A stretch of 64,000 bases of DNA from Kalmusia sp. IMI 367209. Lineage: Eukaryota; Ascomycota; Dothideomycetes; Pleosporales; Didymosphaeriaceae. A program made the position numbers and the translations under genes. This document shows, piece by piece, positions 56,401 through 64,000 of this stretch. How positions within the stretch are numbered: position 1 is the stretch's first letter; every line of letters starts with the position of its first letter. Where the stretch lies: the NCBI GenBank assembly GCA_027946365.1, contig JAPEUQ010000002.1, forward strand, positions 3,472,001 to 3,536,000. The letters run 5' to 3'. Under the pieces are notes generated by a model. That model had not been told where the DNA came from and made no database searches. It was given only the letters and a program-made list of their open reading frames with translations.

Positions 56401-59400
56401 CTTCTTTTTCTTCTTGGACGAAGTAGTATCCAGTTCCTCGTTGTCGACTTCCTTAGGCTGCATCGAAATTGCGGTTGACGATTCAACTTGAACATCGATG
56501 CTGCTTTCTTCAGTAGCTTGATTCTCGGGCTCACGTATGAACGTGGGGGTAAGTTCAACCGTGGGTTCTGACAATGAAGGCTGATTCTCGAGACCAGGTT
56601 CCGTCACAGTTTCAGGAACCGCAGTATCGACAGAGACAACATCGGACTGAGCTGCAGTCGAAGGCTCAGGCGCGGGTTCTTCGGCGATAGATCCTCGCTT
56701 CTTTCCCTTTTTACCCTTCTTTCCTTTCTTCGCTGACGCGGACGTCCAATCGTCCGCAGCCGCTTCCAGAGTTTCACTCAGCGGAACACCTGACGGACCA
56801 TCATCCAAAGGAGTCGAGCTTATTTCTTCTGCCAGATCCGGTGTAGGCTCCTGTTCTCCCTCGACAGACTGGTCTGCCTCAGCGAGCGGGGCTTCCAATG
56901 ACCGTTCCACAGCCTGCTCGGTTTGTATGGTGTCTGCAGCCACAGCATCCTGTTGCTCTGCATCACCAACGAGACGCTCACCCGTCTCAGACGCTAAAAA
57001 AGCATCGCGTTCCTGCGACTCGGCAGGCTTTGAAGAGTGCTCTTCAACAATAGATCCGCGTTTCGCCTTCTTTGCTTTCTTCTTGTCTTTCTTGGTAAGT
57101 GGCGCTGTCGCTTCGTCGTTCTCGACCGGTGGACTGGGTTCTTCATTGGGGGCAGGGTCAGGTGGAATCGCTTCATCTAAGATTGGATCTTTGACTTCTT
57201 CATCGGGGGTGGCAGGAGTCGTTGAGGGTTCGCTTTCAAGAACGGATCCACGCTTCGCTTTCTTAGCCTTTTTCTTGTCTTTCTTAGAAAGTGGTGCTGC
57301 TATTTCGTCTTCTTGAGTAGGCTCTTCCTTCGTCTCGCCTATAGCGGGCGTTGGAAGGATTTGTGTTTCGTCCTTGACATCTTCCAAGGCTGCCGCCTCA
57401 GGTAGTGTTTCATACTTGAGCTCTTCATTTGCTGTTGGCGTAGGAACGGGCTGCTCGTCCAGAGATACATCCTTGACTACCTCTTCAGTTAATGCGGGAG
57501 CAGCAGCTTCGCCTTCTTCGACAATAGAAACGCGTTTCGCTGCCTTCTTAGCCTTCTTCTTGTTCTTCTTCGAGAGCAGGGTTGTCGGATCGTCTTCTTG
57601 GACGGGTTCTTCCTTTACTTCCTGGACTACCGAAGGCGAGATGGGCTGCTCATCCTTGGCCTCGTCTCTAGATATTGGCGAAGATGTTGGTTGCTCATCT
57701 TTGACATCCTCATTAGCTGCAGGCATAGATGTAGGCTCTTCTATTTTGACCTCTTCCTCAACCAATGGCGTGAGTGGCAGCGTTTCTTCCGGCGAAAGAC
57801 CCTTGGCCTCTTCAACAGCCGCAGTAATAGGAGTAGACGGTTCACTCTCCTCCGAAAGAGCGCTTTGCTTGCCCTTCTTACCCTTCTTTTTCTTGTCTTT
57901 CTTGGTAAGCGGTGCCGCCCATTCGTCCGCCTCTTCCTGTTTGACCTCGGCCTCAGTCGAGGGAACATCGACTGGAGGTTCGAGGGGCTGTTCGACTAGA
58001 GTGAGTTCCTTATTTTCTTCCACAGGAGTTGCAGGTGTCGACTGTTCCGAGTCTTCAACGATAGAGCCACGCTTGCTCTTTTTAGCTTTCTTCTTGTCCT
58101 TTTTCGAGATCGTGGCCACATCAATGTCCTTCTGCTGTTCCTCAGGCACAGCTTCTGTTAGTGTCGACTCGGGCTCAACTGAAGGCACTTCGGGCTGGGG
58201 CTCAGAAGGCTGCTCTTCAAGTACTGGCTCCTGGAGCTCTTGAGAAGGAGTTGCAGGCGCGGAAGGTTCGCTATCTAGACCAGAGATGCTCTTGTTCTTC
58301 TTTTTCTTTCTCTTGTCTTTCTTAGAAGCAGGTGCTGAATCATCAAGAACCTTCTGCTCTGGCTCCGTTGAAGGGTCTTCTGGCTGAGGCTCTGAAATAG
58401 ATCGGTCAAGGGCTACGTTCTCGAGCTGAGTAGCTTCATCGGCAAGCGGTGACATTTGGCTTTCGGATTGGACCTCCGGTGGTACGATGTCTTGAGGTTC
58501 GGAGACGATTGGAGTATCCAGAATTGGTTGCTCGTCAAGGGAAGGCATTTCTTTTGTAGGTGTTGATGCGGGTGTTGTCTCGACATCAACCGTACCCTTC
58601 TTCCCTTTCTTCTTTTTCTTATCTTTCTTAGACACAGGTGCTGCCCAATCGTCAACTGCAACCGGCTCAGCAGGCTCCTTTAGCGCTCCGTCTTTCGCCT
58701 TCTCGGTAAGCTCCGCATCAACAACACTCGTAGCCGCCTCTTCTGGGGATACGACCTCGTCGATCTCTGGTAGGGGAGCATCAGCACTTGTAGGCTCGAG
58801 AAGTTCCACTTGTGTCGGTTCATCGTTCACCAAGGTCTTCTTTGCTTTCTTAGCTTTCTTCTTATCCTTCTTTGAAAGTGGTGCAGCTTGCTCCTGATCT
58901 ATGCTTGGCTCTTGACCCAGGTCGGTCGAAGGTTCGACCTCGGGCTCGATGGAAGGATCCTGAGAGAGGCTCTTGACTTCGGACTCAATTGTGGCTTCCG
59001 GAAAGACTGTCTGGACGTCCACAGGCTCGGATGGCGCACTTAGATTATCTTCAGCAATGAGTTCGCGGGTATCATATTCGACTTCAGGTACGTTAGGCGT
59101 AGCAGTTCCCGAAGCAGACTTGCCCTTTTTGCCTTTCTTCTTCTTGTCTTTCTTAGCAGGTGCTGTCCACTCGTCTTCGATCGGTTCATTAGCTTGCGCA
59201 ACGGCCTTGTCATCGACCATGGGCTCGTCTAAATTACCTTTGTGAGCTTCCAGGTCAGTCTTGTCGTCAACGAACGCTTCACCAGCGGTAATTTCGGAAA
59301 ACGATAGGTCGTTCTCAACGACAGGTGCGATGGGTTCTGTGGGTTGCAACAGCTCGTCCACTACCTCCAGCGGCTTGCTTTCCACAACGGTAGGCTCCTC

Positions 59401-62400
59401 TAAAGTGGGAGTAGAAGGCGTCTCGGGTTCAACGTCCTCGTTGATCGATCCTCTCTTGCCCTTCTTCTTTTTGCTCTTCTTAGACAAAGGCACGGCAGAG
59501 CCATCATCTGCAATTTGTTCGCTAGTCGCGAGAGCTGTAGGCTCTGTAGGCTCTGGAACATCGCGAATGCTCTCATCTTGAGCTGGCTCAGAAAGCGAAT
59601 TGTCAACGATCTGCTCCGTTGCGTTGGGCTCCACAAGCTCCGCAAGAGGATCGGCAGACTTTTCCACAACCGGCGTGTTTGGCTCACTCAATTTGCCCTT
59701 CTTACCCTTCTTCTTCTTGTCCTTTTTCGATGTAGGGGCTGCCCAGTCATCATCTTGAGCTGGCTCTGAAGGTTGCGAAATCTCCAATGATTCAGTAGGT
59801 ACAGTCGAAAAATTGTCAGCGGTTGTCTCTACGGTGGTCGGCGGCTCAGCAGGTGGCTCGAGCTCCTTGTTGATAGCATTTGTGGGATCCGGGTGAACAT
59901 CAGCCACATTTCCCTTCTTGCCCTTCTTCTTCTTGTCCTTCTTCGACGGCATAGCCCACTCATCGTCTTCCACAGGTGCTGAAGGCTGCAAAATGTTCTC
60001 CACGGGTTCGCTGCGCACGGGCTCGTCTGGAGTAGCGGTGAACACGTGCGCGCTAGGCTCGATTTGAGAAATTTCCGAGGACTCTAACTCCTTCTGCTCG
60101 TTGGATGAGGATGAAACGGCAGGCTCGTCTTTGGCGGCAGGATCCTTCTGTTCTTCATCCGCTGGAGTGATTACGGTTTGAGTGTCGGAGATGGGCTCTT
60201 TCTGGTCTTTGACCTCTGAGATATCCAGAGCGAGAGACTCAATGTCGACTGATTTACCCTTCTTGCCCTTCTTCTTTTTAGTCTTCTTAGAGAGGGACGT
60301 GGTCAATTCCTCTTCGACCTGGGTGTCTGTTGGCGTAGAAAGATCTTCCGTTAGCTTGTCTTTAGAGGATTCATCAGGTTCAATTGGCGCTAGCGCTGGC
60401 TCAGGAGAAGCGTCGGACTTCTGCTCCTCTACAGGATCTGTCACGGCAGGCTCACCCTGAATACCTTCCATAGGTGAAGCGAACGTCTGCTCATCCACAA
60501 TATCCGGGGTGTTCGAGTCAAGGTCGTTCGATTTGCCCTTCTTGCCCTTTTGTTTCTTTGCCTTCTTGGAAAGCGGTGTCGCCGACTCGTCTTCAGCTGG
60601 GAAATCTACCGGAGTAGAAATAACGTCAACAGCCTTATCGTCGGAAGATTCAGCAGGCTCAATTTCAGTAGGCTCTTGAGGAAGCTCGGACGTCTTCTGC
60701 TCATCAAGAACATCCAGTGTGGAAAGCTCGGTTTGAGCCAGATCCGTGGAAGCTTCGCCCTCTTTTTGCTCTTCACTCTTTTCCGTGATGGGAGGCTCTA
60801 TCTCAACAGTTTTGGTCTTCTTGCCTTTCTTCTTCTTCTCTTTCTTGGATAGTGGCGCAGCCCAATCATCCTCCTGGGTCGGTGTAGAGACTTCCTCGAC
60901 GGCTTTGTCTTCAGTAAGTACTACAGGCTCACGCTGCGATGACTCTTCCTGCACCCCGACAACTTTCTGCTCCTCAAAATTGTCTGGAATGCTGAGCTCG
61001 GTTGTGGGCTCGATATTAACAGGTTTTCCCTTCTTACCCTTTTTCTTCTTGTCTTTCTTGGAAAGAGGTGCCCATTCTTCTTCGATCGGTGTAGCTGCCT
61101 CTTTTGTCGGCTTGTCATCAGAAAGAGCGGAGGATTCAGCTGGTGTAGGAATCTCGACAGGCTTAGTTTCCGAAGATAGTTCAGGCTCGACTTGCGATGG
61201 CTCCACAGTGATTTCGCGGTCGACGGGCTTTTCAACTACTGCATCATTAGTAGTAGCCGTTTCAGGTTCGACAGTCTTCCCCTTCTTGCCTTTCTTCTTT
61301 GTTTTCTTGGAAAGAGGAGCCCATTCATCCTCCACTTGCTGTTCAGCAGACGCGGCGATCTCTTTAGTTAATGGCTCATCTGATGGAACGGTAGCCTTGT
61401 CTTCCGGTGGAGCATCCGCTGCAGGTTCTTGTACAGTCTCTGACGGGGTCGCAAGCGGAGAAGGCTCTATTTCGACTTGAGCGATAGGTTCCGGCGCAAT
61501 GCCCTTCTCAGTCGATAGTTGAGAAGGCTCCGGTGTTTGATCAAGCTCGGTCTCAGGCTCAAGCGCTTTATCGACCTTCTTTCCTTGACCCTTCTTGCCC
61601 TTCTTCTTAGGCGTGTAAGATCCCCAGTCATCCTGCTCCTCAGACCCCTGCAGCGAAATGCCCTCTTGCACAGCGCTCGACTCGATAGATGTCTGCTCGT
61701 CGCCGATGTCAATTTCGCGAGATGGCTCTTGTACATCAAGAGCAGGTAAGTCTCCAGCAAGCTCAGATTTATCGGTAGGAACCAATTCTTGAGAGAGTTC
61801 CAAGGCATGTGTGCTAGGTTTAGATTCGACCGGCGTAAAAAGCTGAGCACTTTCCCGTTTAGCCTTCTTCCCCTTCTTGCCTTTCTTCTTGCTTGGTGCG
61901 GCCCATTCATCATCTGCGATAGCCTGGGGCACAGAGGATACTTGTTCGGGTTCAGTCAAGGGAATCGGCTCACTTTGGATCTGATCCGGGTCCACGATAG
62001 TCTGAGGCTCGGCGGATGCTTGCTCGGGTTCGCTGACGATGGCTGGCTCCGAAGGCACCGTAGCTACGTCTGGGATCGTGCTTGCGGGTTCCTCAAGCGA
62101 GATGCCTTCCATTGGTAACTCAACGCCTTCCTCAGGCTTCGTCTCCGTAGACACATCATCCGTCACCGACGAAACATCACGTGGGACTTCATACTCGGCT
62201 GGCTCAGACGTAACAAGACTACCACGCTTGCTCTTCTTTGCCTTCTTGTCCTTCTTTTTCTTAGCGGCAGACGAAAGCGCCCATTCATCTTCCTCGGGGG
62301 GAGTAGCAGATTCAGCGATACTCTGTGCAGGCACTTCTTCAATCTCCTTCGTAGCGTCCGTAGATGTCTCAGTGGAAGGCTGAGAAACAGCTTCAGTTTC

Positions 62401-64000
62401 TGCTTTGACGTCCGCCACATGCTGAGGAAGTGGTTTATCTACCTGGGTTACTGGCTCGACCATGACACCCTCATCTGCTGACAACGATTCGCTTCCTAGT
62501 TCAGCGCTCTTCTCTGTCAAAGGGGTGGAGGCCTCTTCGACAGTCGGCTCAACAAGCTTCTTCTCAGTCGTCGGCGTCAAGGCGGGACTCTTCGCCTCTG
62601 GCGTGGAAGGTTGACTCTTCTTCTTTCCCCAGCCAAAAGCGCCGAGGAAACTCTTGCCCCAGGATGAACCAGGTTCGGGTGTGGCCGCCTTCGGCGTCTT
62701 AGACTTAGCTTCCTTAACCAGTGCAATAGTCACGGGTTCTGGTGCGACTTCCCTGGACTCCTCAGCAGCTGGGGTAATCAAAGGCTCCGGTGGAGGAGAT
62801 TCATCCACGAGGTACTGACTAACATCGCCGGCATCATACGCCGGCTTGATCTCCTTGATTGTATTAGTTTCTTCGACTGGCTTGGTCTGTTCAACGGGCT
62901 TATGCTCTTCGACTTGCTTAATCGGCTCGACTGGCAGAGTCTCTTCCGTATCATCCGTAATAAGATACTTCGAAACTTCCCCAGCGTCGAATGCCGGCTT
63001 AAGCACATCAGCCTCAACCTTCTCTTTCGTCGACTCAGCAGCAGGCAATACCATGCCCTCGTCTTTCGAAAGTCCAGGCTCGGAGGGAAGGGAAGAAAGT
63101 TCGGTTTCGATGACTTGACTCCCACGCTTCACCTTCTTCCCCTTCTTCGCTTTCTTACCCTTAGACGTAGTAGCTGGATCCTCAACAGCGCTTTCGAGAT
63201 TGCTAGTCTCAGGTCCTGAAGACACCGGACGTATCTCGGTCCCAGTGATCTGCGAAAGCCCAATCTGCGAAGATGTCAACCCATGCTCTTCCGTCTCCGG
63301 CTCCTCAAACTGCTTCAGCTTATCCGCCAGCAGTTCCCTCGCTAGCGGACTCTCGTCCCCGTACCCCATTTCCGCTCTCCTCACAGCTATTTCCCCGTAA
63401 CCTCTTGGTGCTGTACTATCAAGTAGTTTCTGACGCCTGAACTCCTTGCTGGCAGTTTCAGGTGAGCTGGTGCCAAATTCGCCCACGAGGGTAACGTCAT
63501 CGGTGACGGCTGTCTCGGCACGGTTCTGAACCCAATTGTCTTCGTCGTCATTAAAGGTGGGTACGAACGAAGAGGAAGAGCCGGGGATATATCCTGTGTC
63601 CTTTGAAGAGCTAGGCTGGAAAAGGTGGTCCGCATCTTTGGATGAAGTTGGCAAGGAATCATCGACCTCGTTGGAAAGATCTGGTAAGACGGGCTGGGGA
63701 AGCTCCTCGGTCGGCGTTGGCGCTAGTGACTCTGCAGGTTCTGAGATCGAAGTCTTCTTGCCCTTCCCCTTCTTCTTCGCTTTGCCTTTTCCTTTGCTGT
63801 CACGGCGAAGAAGATCTGGATTAGCTTCGGGTTGCTTCGTCTCCACAGGCTCAGGCTTCTTTCCCTCAACAAGGGTTGGCTCTGCCACGGGCTCGCTGAA
63901 CCAACCATCAATAGCATCTGCAGCATCAGCTTCACGTATTTTTTGTCTATCCTCGGCTGTGAGCTCCTTTGGTGGTTCATTACTTAGGTCGATGCTCTTT
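44474..64000 (-). CDS. lah: Leashin (LAH)/involucrin-repeat giant protein, N-terminus off the window
   Basis: Giant tether protein annotated in fungi as 'involucrin repeat protein'. Leashin anchors Woronin bodies to the cortex or septal pore through a conserved N-terminus, a long repetitive spacer and a conserved septum-targeting C-terminus. Here exon 46138-64000 is open to the window edge, a 56-bp intron spans 46082-46137 (GTAAGT, branch CTAAC, TTTGCAG), and the last exon is 44474-46081. About 6,489 residues are visible. The order is about fifty Lys-rich repeats (47960-63810), a basic Ser/Pro linker with SP sites (about 46150-47700), and Ala-rich patches. A coiled coil follows (about 45470-46010), then the conserved domain: CQQLCQHVQQWVLRFSKFSD, MTMIWEYVFTRYLFGMDREQ, MRTQRAEYIMLPPLQPEYD. 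The frame stays intact over 18 kb, so the gene is under selection. Identity rests on recall of the C-terminal domain and architecture. Confidence 0.85.
47960..63810 (-). repeat. About fifty divergent Lys-core/acidic-linker repeats in leashin
   Basis: Each unit has an acidic Glu/Pro/Ser/Thr/Val linker of roughly 50-100 residues and then a core such as EDEWAAPLSKKDKKKKGKKGK. I counted 50-53 cores by eye. Most begin with an acidic pair plus a Trp (DEW, DDW) before the Lys run. Downstream signatures vary by block: GKKGK, KAKRGS(I/V), or GKKSGTATP. DNA identity between units is low except in some neighbours, so most duplications are old. The antisense strand of these units gives many long spurious Ser/Phe-rich frames. 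Confidence 0.9.

Overview
The window is nuclear DNA of a filamentous ascomycete. Introns are short (about 50-115 bp) with GTAAGT/GTRNGT donors and CTAAC-like branch points. HIS7 is the fungal fused form, and a leashin-type giant protein is present, which is a Pezizomycotina hallmark. Protein flavour and the mix of HET-domain, GH72, 2EXR-like and secreted proteins suggest a dothideomycete, perhaps Pleosporales; that placement is inference, not shown by a marker. I see no rRNA, tRNA, CRISPR or intact transposon.

Layout. 0-4 kb is a conserved housekeeping block: DIM1 (18S rRNA dimethylase, 5' end off the window), HIS7 and IMP3, the last two divergent from a 279-bp shared promoter. 5.3-15 kb holds metabolic and surface genes: a secreted intradiol dioxygenase-like protein, an ACC-synthase-like aminotransferase, a large membrane protein, a GPI-type surface protein and a BAHD/Tri101-like acyltransferase. 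15.3-22.9 kb has an MBD4-like DNA glycosylase and then three genes that each read correctly only if single-base homopolymer frameshifts are allowed for: a 2EXR/F-box-like protein, a CRIB-like Pro-rich protein, and an Ala/Asn-rich secreted protein. 23-32.6 kb is gene-poor around one 631-residue Ser/Pro-rich protein. 32.6-43.9 kb is an accessory-like block: a secreted YcaC-type hydrolase, a quinone-oxidoreductase-like MDR enzyme with eight exons and one GC-AG intron, a transmembrane GH72-like protein with a changed active site, a HET-domain protein, a membrane-anchored SDR and a broken NTF2-like gene.

44.5-64 kb is one gene on the minus strand, still open at the window edge. At least 6,489 residues are visible. 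About fifty lysine-rich repeats of the kind called 'involucrin repeat protein' in fungal genomes are followed by a basic Ser/Pro linker, one intron, a coiled coil and a conserved C-terminal domain. I assign it to leashin (LAH), the tether that holds Woronin bodies at septa.

How they fit: DIM1 and IMP3 both act in 18S rRNA maturation, HIS7 makes the imidazole ring of histidine, and leashin acts in septal-pore plugging. The other genes show no clear shared pathway. Intron coordinates were read by eye from splice signals and reading frame, without transcript data.
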